Positions 24,133-32,293 of a stretch of DNA of 41,842 nt are shown here, one piece after another. The stretch is from an uncultured Pelagibacteraceae bacterium (lineage in GTDB: Bacteria; Pseudomonadota; Alphaproteobacteria; Pelagibacterales; Pelagibacteraceae). A model generated the notes under the pieces. That model saw nothing but the letters and a program-made list of their open reading frames with translations. It did no database searches and had not been told where the DNA came from. Location: positions 1 to 41,842 of the forward strand of contig CACENJ010000010.1 in the NCBI GenBank assembly GCA_902560855.1, in the 5' to 3' direction. Every line of letters begins with the position of its first letter. Position 1 is the first letter of the stretch. Position numbers and translations under genes: made by a program.

Positions 24133-25224
24133 ATGTCAAAGAACCAACAATATGTTAGATTTGATAAAGTAGATAAAAGCTATGACGGTAAAGTTTTAGT
24201 TGTTAAAGATTTAAATTTAGATATTGCAGAAGGTGAATTTGTTACAATGTTGGGACCATCCGGTTCTGGAAAAACAACATGTCTTATGATGTTGGCAGGA
24301 TTTGAAACGCCAACAAATGGGGAAATTTATTTAGACTCAAATCCAATTTCAAACATTCCTCCTCACAAAAGAGGAATTGGAATGGTTTTTCAAAACTATG
24401 CTTTATTTCCTCATATGACTGTTTATGAAAATTTAGCTTTTCCTTTAAAGGTTAGAAAAATACCGAAAGACGAAATAGATAAAAAAGTTGATAAAGTTTT
24501 GTCAATGGTTTCTCTAACTGGTTTTGAAAAGAGAATGCCTGGACAACTGTCAGGTGGACAACAACAAAGAGTAGCTGTTGCAAGAGCATTAGTGTTCGAT
24601 CCAAAAGTAGTTCTTATGGATGAACCATTAGGAGCGCTGGATAAAAATTTAAGAGAAAGTATGCAATATGAAATTAAACATATTCATGAAAGTATTGGAG
24701 TAACTGTTGTTTATGTTACTCACGATCAAGGCGAAGCCTTGACAATGTCAAATCGAATAGCAGTGTTTAATGATGGAAAAGTTCAACAACTATCAAGCCC
24801 AGATGAACTTTATGAAGCACCAGTTAATTCATTTGTTGCAGAATTTATTGGAGAAAATAATACTTTTTCTGGTGAAGTTGTAGATGTTTCAAAAGAAAAA
24901 TGTAAAGTAAAATTAAATTCTGGAAATGAAATAATAGCAAATCCAATCAGAGTTAAATCTAATGGTGAAAAGACCATGGTATCTTTAAGGCCAGAAAGAG
25001 CAATTATTAATCCAGAAGACAAAATGGACAATAAGCATAAAGGGAAAATAGAAGAAGTAATTTATCACGGCGATCATACAAGAGTTAGATTAAACTTATT
25101 AGGAAACAATGAGTTTATTCTTAAGATACCAAACAGTTCGGCAAGAATGGATATAAAAGTAGGAAATGAAATAAAAGTAGGCTGGAACAGCCAAGACTCT
25201 AGAGCTTTAGATCCAAAACAATAA
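24133..25224 (+). CDS. Pot-type ABC transporter ATP-binding protein
   Basis: 363 residues, PotA-like. Walker A GPSGSGKTT, Q-loop VFQNYALFPH, signature LSGGQQQR, Walker B VVLMDEPLGALD and H-loop YVTHDQGE are all canonical. A C-terminal TOBE-type domain follows (about 240-363). PotA relatives drive uptake of polyamines, but many related systems carry other amines or amino-acid derivatives. It lies 38 bp after the M24 hydrolase gene, suggesting the same substrate. The binding-protein gene follows after a gap with its own promoter. Confidence 0.93.
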   Translation: MSKNQQYVRFDKVDKSYDGKVLVVKDLNLDIAEGEFVTMLGPSGSGKTTCLMMLAGFETPTNGEIYLDSNPISNIPPHKRGIGMVFQNYALFPHMTVYENLAFPLKVRKIPKDEIDKKVDKVLSMVSLTGFEKRMPGQLSGGQQQRVAVARALVFDPKVVLMDEPLGALDKNLRESMQYEIKHIHESIGVTVVYVTHDQGEALTMSNRIAVFNDGKVQQLSSPDELYEAPVNSFVAEFIGENNTFSGEVVDVSKEKCKVKLNSGNEIIANPIRVKSNGEKTMVSLRPERAIINPEDKMDNKHKGKIEEVIYHGDHTRVRLNLLGNNEFILKIPNSSARMDIKVGNEIKVGWNSQDSRALDPKQ

Positions 25225-25290
25225 ACCTATTTAATAAAATACTTAATAAATTAAGGGATAATTATTAAGAATAGTTCTAAAAATGAGCTG

Positions 25291-25319
25291 TTGACTCCAT
25301 TTTTTATCCTTGTTGTAAT
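25291..25319 (+). promoter_or_regulatory. Sigma-70-type promoter of the Pot-type binding-protein gene
   Basis: TTGACT (25291-25296), 17-bp spacer, TGTAAT (25314-25319), one mismatch to consensus in each hexamer. The transcript would start about 28 nt before ATG 25354, which has a strong GGAGG site (25345-25349). A 10-bp palindrome cgtttaaacg lies at 25336-25345, just before the ribosome site. Confidence 0.65.
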
Positions 25320-25353
25320 CTGTTTTTTAAAAAAACGTTTAAACGGAGGATAA

Positions 25354-26469
25354 ATGAATAAATTAAGTAAATTATTACTTGTTCTATCTTTTGCTCTTTC
25401 AATAACTTCATCTGCTTTTGCAGTTGTTGTAGCTTCATGGGGTGGAGCATATACAGAAAGCCAAAAGTTAGGATACGGTGATCCAACTGCAGAAAAATTA
25501 GGAGTACCTATAGATTGGGTAGACTATTCAGGTGGATTATCTGAAATTAAAGCACAAAAAGAAGCAGGCGCAATAGTGTGGGACATCATTGATGTTTATG
25601 CTATGGATACTATTAATGGATGTGACGAAGGTCTATTTGTCGAATTTGATTTCGATAAAGATTTTCCACCAGCTCCAGATGGAACTCCAGCAAGTGAAGA
25701 TTTCTTTACTTCAATGCCTAGTAAATGTGCTGTAGGAAATATTTTATATTCTTGGAACTACGCGTATAACAGTGAGAATATTAAGGGTACACCAAAAACT
25801 ATAAAAGATTTCTTTAACACAAAAAAATTCCCTGGAAAAAGAGCTATATACAAAGGTGCATTAACTAACTTAGAAATAGCTTTAGCTGCAGATGGAATTA
25901 AACCAAAAAAAGGTGGAGCAAAAATATACGAAGCTCTTCAAACTGAAAAAGGTATCCAAAGAGCAATGGATAAGATCAAAAAACTTTGTACTGATCCAAA
26001 CGGTGGATGTGTATTTTGGTCTGCAGGCGCTCAACCGCCAGAACTATTAATGAGTGGTGAAGTTGTAATGGCAACTGGTTGGAATGGTAGATTCTTTAAT
26101 GCTACAGTTGGAGAAGGTGCGCCAATCGTTCAAGTTTGGGATGGACAAGGTCTTGACTATGAATACTTTGTTTTAGTTAAAGGTGGTCCAAACGAAGCTG
26201 ACGCTAAAAAAGCTCTTGCTGAAATGACAAGTACGGAAGGTTTAGCTGGAAGCGCTAAGTATATTGCTTACGCTCCTTGGAGAAAATCTTCTATAAAAAT
26301 TATGGAAGCTGGAGAACCTTGGTATAAAGATGGTAAAACAGATATGGTACCTCATATGCCAACAAATCCAAGAAATACAAAAAACTACTTTCTAGTTGAT
26401 CCAGTATTTTGGGCTGATAACGGCACAGAGATTGGTGAAAAATGGGAAGCTATGAAAGCTGGTCTGTAA
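25354..26469 (+). CDS. Pot-type periplasmic substrate-binding protein
   Basis: 371 residues, extracellular solute-binding protein of the PotD/spermidine-putrescine class. A signal peptide ends near SSAFA|VVVAS (about residue 23), followed by the typical WGGAYTES start and VWDIIDVYAMD. Two cysteine pairs (including CDEG and PSKCA) may form disulfides. The residues that bind polyamines in PotD cannot be placed reliably, so the ligand is open. It has its own promoter and strong ribosome site, and is followed by a terminator-like hairpin before the permease genes, which suggests high expression. Confidence 0.9.
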   Translation: MNKLSKLLLVLSFALSITSSAFAVVVASWGGAYTESQKLGYGDPTAEKLGVPIDWVDYSGGLSEIKAQKEAGAIVWDIIDVYAMDTINGCDEGLFVEFDFDKDFPPAPDGTPASEDFFTSMPSKCAVGNILYSWNYAYNSENIKGTPKTIKDFFNTKKFPGKRAIYKGALTNLEIALAADGIKPKKGGAKIYEALQTEKGIQRAMDKIKKLCTDPNGGCVFWSAGAQPPELLMSGEVVMATGWNGRFFNATVGEGAPIVQVWDGQGLDYEYFVLVKGGPNEADAKKALAEMTSTEGLAGSAKYIAYAPWRKSSIKIMEAGEPWYKDGKTDMVPHMPTNPRNTKNYFLVDPVFWADNGTEIGEKWEAMKAGL

Positions 26470-26506
26470 TTTTAAGTTTTAAACATTAAAATTATATATT
26501 ATATTT

Positions 26507-26536
26507 AAGGGCGGTTATTTTATAACCGCCCTTTTT
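26507..26536 (+). terminator. Intrinsic-terminator-like attenuator between binding protein and permease genes
   Basis: A 10-bp GC-rich stem (gggcggttat and its complement, extendable by two A-T pairs) with a 3-nt loop, followed by a run of five T. The permease ATG begins at 26541, only a few bases after the T-run. It is probably leaky and sets the binding-protein/permease ratio. Confidence 0.88.
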
Positions 26537-26540
26537 ATTT

Positions 26541-27794
26541 ATGAGTAGCGAAACACAAAAAATTTTAACCACTGACGGTATACCTTTAGAGGAAAGTCTA
26601 AAAAAAGCTGAAAAAAAAAATAAGATAAAAGCTTTTTTACTCGTAGCTCCCTTACTATTATTTATATTAATTACATATGTTTTTCCAATTGGAGATATGC
26701 TTTTTAGAAGCGTTGATGATCGAATGGTTACAAATATGCTTCCCAAAACATTTAAAGCTATGGAAAAATGGGATGGAAAAGAAATGCCCCCAGAGAAAGT
26801 TTTTGAGGCATTTTACCTAGATTACAAAATTCTAGTTGAAGAAAAAAGACATGGAAAATTATCAACTCAGCTGAATTATGAGAAAAATGGTTTTAAAAGT
26901 ATTCTTAAAAAATTAGCCAGAAAACAGAAAAAATTTGAAGAGGGAAATTACAAAGAACAGATAATGGCAGTTCACAAAAGATGGGCCAATGTGGAATATT
27001 GGAGAGCGATTAAAAGAAGAGCTCCTGAGTACACATACTCTAAATACTTAAAAGGTATAGATATGTTCAAAAATGAAGATGGTAAAATAGTTCAAGTTCC
27101 TGAAGATAGAAGAATTCATAAAATTTTGTGGATGAGAACTTTAGAAGTAGCTCTTTTTGTTACAATTTTTTGTTTTTTGATGGGTTATCCAATTGCACAC
27201 CTTTTAGCAACCTTGCCAATGAAATATAGCAATTTATTAATGATTTGTGTTCTCTTACCCTTTTGGACTTCTCTACTTGTAAGAACTGCTAGCTGGATGA
27301 TTTTGTTACAACAACAGGGAGTCGTAAATGATTTTTTTGTATTAATAGGATTGGTTACTGACGATAATAGACCTGAGATGATGTACAACAAAACTGGTAC
27401 ATATGTTGCAATGACACAGATTCTTTTACCTTTTATGGTATTACCTTTGTATAGTGTTATGAAAACTATATCGCCAAGCTTGATGAGAGCAGGAAAATCT
27501 CTTGGCGGAACACCATTCGTTGCATTTTGGAAGGTGTATTTTCCATTAACAATACCAGGAATAGGAGCAGGCTGTTTGTTAGTATTTATACTTGCAATAG
27601 GATATTATATAACCCCAGCCTTAGTTGGTGGAGCATCCGGAACTCTTATTAGTAACCAAATAGCTTTCCACATGAAAAGTACTCTAGATTGGAGTTTTGC
27701 ATCAGCAATGGGATTAATGTTGTTGACTGGAGTTTTAGTTGTTTACTGGATTTATAATAAACTTGTTGGAATTGACAATATTAAATTAGGATAG
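26541..27794 (+). CDS. Pot-type ABC transporter permease 1 with large periplasmic insertion
   Basis: 417 residues, PotB-like inner-membrane subunit. The first membrane helix is at about residues 30-50. Then comes a charged insertion of roughly 135 residues (about 55-190) not found in Escherichia coli PotB, which is about 285 residues. The standard permease core follows, with coupling motif KSLGGTPFVAFWKVYFPLT. By topology the insertion should be periplasmic, where it could contact the binding protein. It is preceded by an attenuator hairpin and followed after 2 bp by permease 2. Confidence 0.92.
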   Translation: MSSETQKILTTDGIPLEESLKKAEKKNKIKAFLLVAPLLLFILITYVFPIGDMLFRSVDDRMVTNMLPKTFKAMEKWDGKEMPPEKVFEAFYLDYKILVEEKRHGKLSTQLNYEKNGFKSILKKLARKQKKFEEGNYKEQIMAVHKRWANVEYWRAIKRRAPEYTYSKYLKGIDMFKNEDGKIVQVPEDRRIHKILWMRTLEVALFVTIFCFLMGYPIAHLLATLPMKYSNLLMICVLLPFWTSLLVRTASWMILLQQQGVVNDFFVLIGLVTDDNRPEMMYNKTGTYVAMTQILLPFMVLPLYSVMKTISPSLMRAGKSLGGTPFVAFWKVYFPLTIPGIGAGCLLVFILAIGYYITPALVGGASGTLISNQIAFHMKSTLDWSFASAMGLMLLTGVLVVYWIYNKLVGIDNIKLG

Positions 27795-27796
27795 AC

Positions 27797-28651
27797 ATGG
27801 CTTTACCAAAATATACAGAGACACATTATAGAATTTGGCACTACATATATTTAGGAATTTGTGGTTTTGTATTTTTCTTTTTAATAGCGCCATTGTTTGT
27901 AATTTTTCCACTATCATTTAATGCTGAAGAGTTTCTAAGTTTTTCAGAAGGAATGAAAAGACTTGACCCTGATGCTTTTTCTTTAAGATGGTACAACGAT
28001 ATGATTTATGGAACAAAAAATCCTTGGGGTCTTGCTGCAAAAAATAGTTTTTTCATTGCAATTTTTGCAACATTGGGTTCAGTTTTACTTGGAACTGTTG
28101 CTGCATTAGGTTTAAGCAGCAGACATATGCCTTATAAAGGAATAATAATGGCAACTTTAATTTCACCAATGATTGTTCCTCTTATTATTTCAGGAGTTGC
28201 AATTTTCTTTTTTATGGCAAAAGTAGGTTTAGCGGCTACACATACAGGAATAATTTTAGCTCATATAGTGTTGGGAACGCCATTTGTTGTAATTACTGTT
28301 ACAGCAACTCTTTCAGGTTTTGATCACAGCGTAACTAGAGCTGCAGCTAGTCTTGGAAGCGATCCAGTAAATACTTTTATGAAAATAACTTTACCATTAA
28401 TTTTACCAGGAGTAATTTCTGGTGGCTTGTTTGCATTTGTTACTTCTTTTGATGAAGTTGTAGTGGTACTTTTCTTAGCTGGACTAGATAATACAACAAT
28501 TCCAATTCAAATGTGGACGGGTTTAAGAGAACAATTAAGCCCAACTATACTTGCTGTTGCTACTTGTTTAATTATTCTTTCAACATTAATACTTGTTACA
28601 GCTGAACTTTTAAGACGAAGATCTGAAAGGTTAAGAGGTATAAGTAGATAA
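27797..28651 (+). CDS. Pot-type ABC transporter permease 2
   Basis: 284 residues, PotC-like, of normal family length. It has six hydrophobic segments and the coupling motif RAAASLGSDPVNTFMKITLP. It starts 2 bp after permease 1, completing an importer of ATPase, binding protein and two permeases. The C-terminus is basic (RRRSERLRG), consistent with a cytoplasmic end. The next gene starts 28 bp later on the same strand. Confidence 0.93.
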   Translation: MALPKYTETHYRIWHYIYLGICGFVFFFLIAPLFVIFPLSFNAEEFLSFSEGMKRLDPDAFSLRWYNDMIYGTKNPWGLAAKNSFFIAIFATLGSVLLGTVAALGLSSRHMPYKGIIMATLISPMIVPLIISGVAIFFFMAKVGLAATHTGIILAHIVLGTPFVVITVTATLSGFDHSVTRAAASLGSDPVNTFMKITLPLILPGVISGGLFAFVTSFDEVVVVLFLAGLDNTTIPIQMWTGLREQLSPTILAVATCLIILSTLILVTAELLRRRSERLRGISR

Positions 28652-28679
28652 TCTATTATTCAAAAAAGTTTCAAAAATT

Positions 28680-30902
28680 ATGGAAATAAAAAGGGTAGTT
28701 GTAATTGGATCTGGAACAATGGGTAGTGGTATTGCAGCTCAATTATGTAATGCAAACATTCCTGTAACCTTATTGGATTTAAAAACAGAAATTAGTCAAA
28801 AAGCCAAAGATAAAATTTTCAATTCAAGGCCGCCATTATTAATAGATAAATCAAAAATAGATAATATTAAAGTCGGCAATATTTTAGATGATTTTGATGT
28901 TGTGAGTGCAGCTGATTGGATTGTTGAAGCAGTAGTAGAAAGAATAGATATAAAACACAACATTTATGAAAAAATATTTAAGAGCAGAAAACAAGGAGCT
29001 ATTGTATCTTCAAACACTTCATCTATTCCAATAAAAATACTATCCGAAAAATTGTCAGATGAACAAAAAAAAGACTTTTGTATTACTCATTTTTTTAACC
29101 CTGTAAGGTATATGGGTCTTCTAGAGATTGTTAAAAGCGAAAACAATGATCTTGATAAAATTAATTCTTTGAAAGTTTTTTGCGAAAACCTTTTAGGAAA
29201 GGGAGCAATTGTTTGCAATGATACTCCAGGATTTTTGGGAAATAGAGTGGGGGTTTATGCAATGCAAGTAGCTATGACTGAAGCTTTTAAAATGAAATTA
29301 TCTATTGAAGAAGCAGACGCAGTATTTGGTAGGCCAATGGGAATTCCCAAGACAGGAGTATTTGGTTTATATGATTTGATTGGAATTGATTTAATGTCAG
29401 ATGTTTTAAAAAGTTTTATTAAAGAGCTACCAAAAAATGATGAATTTCAAATTGTTGCTACAGAAATTCCACTAGTAAAAAAATTAATTGAAAATGGTTA
29501 TACTGGTCGTAAGGGCAAAGGTGGGTTTTACCGTATGAATAAATCTGATGGTAAAAAAATCCTTGAAGCAATTAACTTAGAAACAGGAAATTATTTTGTT
29601 TCTAAAAAAATCGATTTAAAATTAGATAAAGTTGATCTTAAATCTCTAATCAATAGGAAAGATAAATATGGCGAATATGCTTGGTCAGTCATTTCAAAAA
29701 TAATAAAATATGCTTCATCATTGGTTCCAGGAATTACTGATAAATTTAATGATATTGATGAAGCTATGAGGCTTGGCTTCAACTGGGCGATGGGACCATT
29801 TGAGATGTTAAAAGAAATTGGAGTGAAAAATTTTTTCGAAAGAATCGATAATTTTGAAAATAACAAATTCTTAAATAATTTATCTAAATTAAAAGATGAA
29901 AATTTTTACGGAGAAAGACAACTTTATACAGATATTGAAACTTTAGGAAAAATTAAACCAAAAGCGATCAAAGTTGATAAAAATAATTCAGCAGAAATTT
30001 ATAGATTTAAAGATTTTAATATTGTGGAGTTTACAAGTAAAGCAAATACTTTGAATTATGATTCAATGGACACTTTAAAAAAAGCAACAGATAAACCATT
30101 GATAATAATTAATGAAAGTATGCAATTTTCAGCAGGGGTAAATTTAACTTATACAATGGATTTTGCTGATAAAGGCGATTTTAAGTCTATTGAAAAGTTT
30201 ATCAAATATTTTCAAGAAACTTGTAAACATCTTAAATATTCAAAATACCCTGTTGTTTCAGCTCCTTCAGGATTAACATTAGGAGGAGGTTTTGAAGTAC
30301 TTGTTCAAAGTAATTTTGTTGTGTCGCACACAAACATCGTAGTCGGATTAGTTGAAACAATTGTTGGATTAATTCCTGCTGGAGGTGGATGTAAAGAAAT
30401 GTTATGGAGATGGTCACAAACTGATGAAGCTAAAAAAGATCCAGATTTTGCACCACTTCAAGTATTTAATATTATTGGATACGCAAAAACAGCTACATCT
30501 CCTGTTGAAGCAGAACCTTTAAAATATTTAAAACCAGAAGACAAAAAAATAATGAATAGAAATAGTTTATTTACTGTTTCAAAAAAAATCTTAGAAGATA
30601 ATAGGGATTTTAAATCTCCCAAAGAGTGTACATTTAATCTATCTGGAAAACTGCTTTATGAAAAAATGATAAAAGTTTTGGAAAAATTATATAATGAAAA
30701 AGTTATTTTAGATCATGGCATGGAGGTTGGTAAAGAATTAGCTAATGTTTTAAGTGGTGGAAATACAACTATAGATAAAACATTAACCGAAGATGTTTTG
30801 TATAAATTAGAACTAGAGTCTTTTATGAGACTTATTGAGACAAAAAAAACACAAGAGAGAATAAAGCATACTCTTGCAACAGGCAAACCATTAGTTAACT
30901 AA
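28680..30902 (+). CDS. 3-hydroxyacyl-CoA dehydrogenase/enoyl-CoA hydratase fusion (FadN-like)
   Basis: 740 residues. The order is NAD-binding domain (GSGTMGSG, 10-17), 3HCDH domain with catalytic His137 (THFFNP) and NDTPGFLGNR, a second 3HCDH C-terminal repeat (about 340-400, DIDEAMRLGFNWAMGP), and a C-terminal crotonase domain (about 440-740) with GGGFE (about 535-539) and ETIVGLIPAGGG (about 559-570) supplying the two catalytic glutamates. Dehydrogenase before hydratase is the order of FadN, the reverse of FadB/FadJ. It would perform hydration and oxidation of an enoyl-CoA. As last gene of the Pot-importer run it may process the carbon skeleton of the imported compound. Its last four codons overlap the convergent cyclophilin gene. 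Confidence 0.9.
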   Translation: MEIKRVVVIGSGTMGSGIAAQLCNANIPVTLLDLKTEISQKAKDKIFNSRPPLLIDKSKIDNIKVGNILDDFDVVSAADWIVEAVVERIDIKHNIYEKIFKSRKQGAIVSSNTSSIPIKILSEKLSDEQKKDFCITHFFNPVRYMGLLEIVKSENNDLDKINSLKVFCENLLGKGAIVCNDTPGFLGNRVGVYAMQVAMTEAFKMKLSIEEADAVFGRPMGIPKTGVFGLYDLIGIDLMSDVLKSFIKELPKNDEFQIVATEIPLVKKLIENGYTGRKGKGGFYRMNKSDGKKILEAINLETGNYFVSKKIDLKLDKVDLKSLINRKDKYGEYAWSVISKIIKYASSLVPGITDKFNDIDEAMRLGFNWAMGPFEMLKEIGVKNFFERIDNFENNKFLNNLSKLKDENFYGERQLYTDIETLGKIKPKAIKVDKNNSAEIYRFKDFNIVEFTSKANTLNYDSMDTLKKATDKPLIIINESMQFSAGVNLTYTMDFADKGDFKSIEKFIKYFQETCKHLKYSKYPVVSAPSGLTLGGGFEVLVQSNFVVSHTNIVVGLVETIVGLIPAGGGCKEMLWRWSQTDEAKKDPDFAPLQVFNIIGYAKTATSPVEAEPLKYLKPEDKKIMNRNSLFTVSKKILEDNRDFKSPKECTFNLSGKLLYEKMIKVLEKLYNEKVILDHGMEVGKELANVLSGGNTTIDKTLTEDVLYKLELESFMRLIETKKTQERIKHTLATGKPLVN

Positions 30903-31538
30903 CATTTCAAAATAATTAATAAAATCAGGTCTTAAAACATATTCAGTTTTGTCATTATATTTAATTTTTTTGAGGACCTCCAAACCATAAATTACTTTGC
31001 CGACAGGCGTATATTCTCCTTCAAATAATGGAGCATCTTGAAGCAATATAAAAAATTGACTGTCCTCAGTGTTTTTTTGATCTGTTCTAGCTAAAGCTAC
31101 TGTGCCTTTTTTAAAGTGAAACTTATTTTCTAACTCTGAATTAATAGTTCCATATCCAGATTTGCCAGTTCCTATATAAGTGTAATTTAAATTATTTTTT
31201 TTCCCGAATTCTAAGTCACCTGATTGAACAAGTACATTTTTTATAACTCTGTGAAAAGCAACATTATTATACTCCCCAGATTTAATTAACATTTTAAATC
31301 TTTTAACAGAATTTGGTGAAACATTAGGATATAGCTCTATTATAACATTTCCACAGTAAGCATTCAGCACAGCTATATTTTCTAAATTTATAAAATTTAT
31401 TTTTTTTGGATCATAATTTTTTACAAATAAACATTTATTTTTTATAATTGCAAATGAACCAAAAAATATTAGCGCCAATATTATAACAAATACCAATAGA
31501 ATTTTTTCAGATGTAGTTTGTTTTAATTTTTTTATCAT
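30891..31538 (-). CDS. Membrane-anchored peptidyl-prolyl cis-trans isomerase (cyclophilin type)
   Basis: 215 residues. An N-terminal hydrophobic helix at about 13-30, with positive charges before it, anchors the protein with the enzyme in the periplasm. The cyclophilin domain (about 50-215) has FHRVIKNVLVQSGDL with the catalytic arginine, GTVALARTD and SQFFILL. It catalyses proline isomerisation during folding of secreted proteins. The last 12 bp are shared with the convergent FadN-like gene. It starts directly at the stop of the upstream metallopeptidase-like gene, so the two are cotranscribed. Confidence 0.92.
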   Translation of the reverse strand: MIKKLKQTTSEKILLVFVIILALIFFGSFAIIKNKCLFVKNYDPKKINFINLENIAVLNAYCGNVIIELYPNVSPNSVKRFKMLIKSGEYNNVAFHRVIKNVLVQSGDLEFGKKNNLNYTYIGTGKSGYGTINSELENKFHFKKGTVALARTDQKNTEDSQFFILLQDAPLFEGEYTPVGKVIYGLEVLKKIKYNDKTEYVLRPDFINYFEMLVN

Positions 31539-32279
31539 TTAATTAAAATTAAAATTTTCATCAATTTTTAATATATTTTTTTTTATAAAAAGTATTTTTT
31601 TTTTTAGTATTGGATCAATTAAGGCTTTACTTTCTATTTTTTCTTTATTAGCTATTATAAAAGAAAATACTTCAGCCATATCTTCTGACGGAGTAGTCAT
31701 GGAGTATTCTGTTACAAAGCCTTTATTATCTTCCAATAAAGACAAACCCAGTCTATCTGAGCAAGTTGAACATTCAGCATATTTAAATTCTGAATTATTA
31801 AAATTTTCCCACTCGTCATACGAAAATTTTTTTTTATAGCTTTCATTTATCATGTGAAACACTTCATGATGCAATACTCTCTCAAAATGTTTTTTATTAA
31901 ATTTAATATCAATTACCAAGGTCTTGGTTTTTATGTTTGGGACACCCGCGGTATTAATTTGAGATACTGTAAGATTTTCGCATAGAACAATATATTTAAG
32001 ATTAATTTTATTTGCAAAAATAGAGCTATATTTATTCAAATTTTTTTCAATTAAAGGCATTTTTTTTTCAATATCTTCTTCACTAGAATTGAAACATGAA
32101 ACATTATTATCTCTTATTCCTACATTAAATGGTCTGGTTGCTTTTAAATATTTTAGGCCATTTACAGATTTGCTACCATGTATTTCCAAGTTTGGTATTT
32201 TAATTAGGTAGAATATTGTGTTAGCATTAGCAGATGAAATAAATATAAGAATTGATAGAATAATTTTTAAATATTTCAT
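31539..32279 (-). CDS. Putative secreted zinc metallopeptidase (HExxH, gluzincin-like)
   Basis: About 246 residues from ATG 32279; a TTG two codons upstream is an alternative. The signal peptide MKYLKIILSILIFISSANA is clear. The zinc motif HEVFH is present (H140-H144 counted from the TTG), and about 60 residues later EDMAE follows a T-E-Y-S-M-T-T-P stretch. This pairing resembles families in which the second motif supplies the third, glutamate, zinc ligand (Peptidase_Mx1-like). A CSTCSD segment lies between the motifs. I know no precise family member; the substrate is unknown. It is 14 bp from the divergent agmatinase start and directly upstream of the cyclophilin gene, so a role in envelope protein quality is possible. 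Confidence 0.6.
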   Translation of the reverse strand: MKYLKIILSILIFISSANANTIFYLIKIPNLEIHGSKSVNGLKYLKATRPFNVGIRDNNVSCFNSSEEDIEKKMPLIEKNLNKYSSIFANKINLKYIVLCENLTVSQINTAGVPNIKTKTLVIDIKFNKKHFERVLHHEVFHMINESYKKKFSYDEWENFNNSEFKYAECSTCSDRLGLSLLEDNKGFVTEYSMTTPSEDMAEVFSFIIANKEKIESKALIDPILKKKILFIKKNILKIDENFNFN

Positions 32280-32293
32280 AAACAAATATATAA

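Noticed and set aside
28680..30902. FadN-like fusion as a carnitine dehydrogenase
   Set aside because: It has a full crotonase domain and duplicated 3HCDH C-terminal domains, unlike carnitine dehydrogenases, and lies far from the BKACE and carnitine transporter genes.
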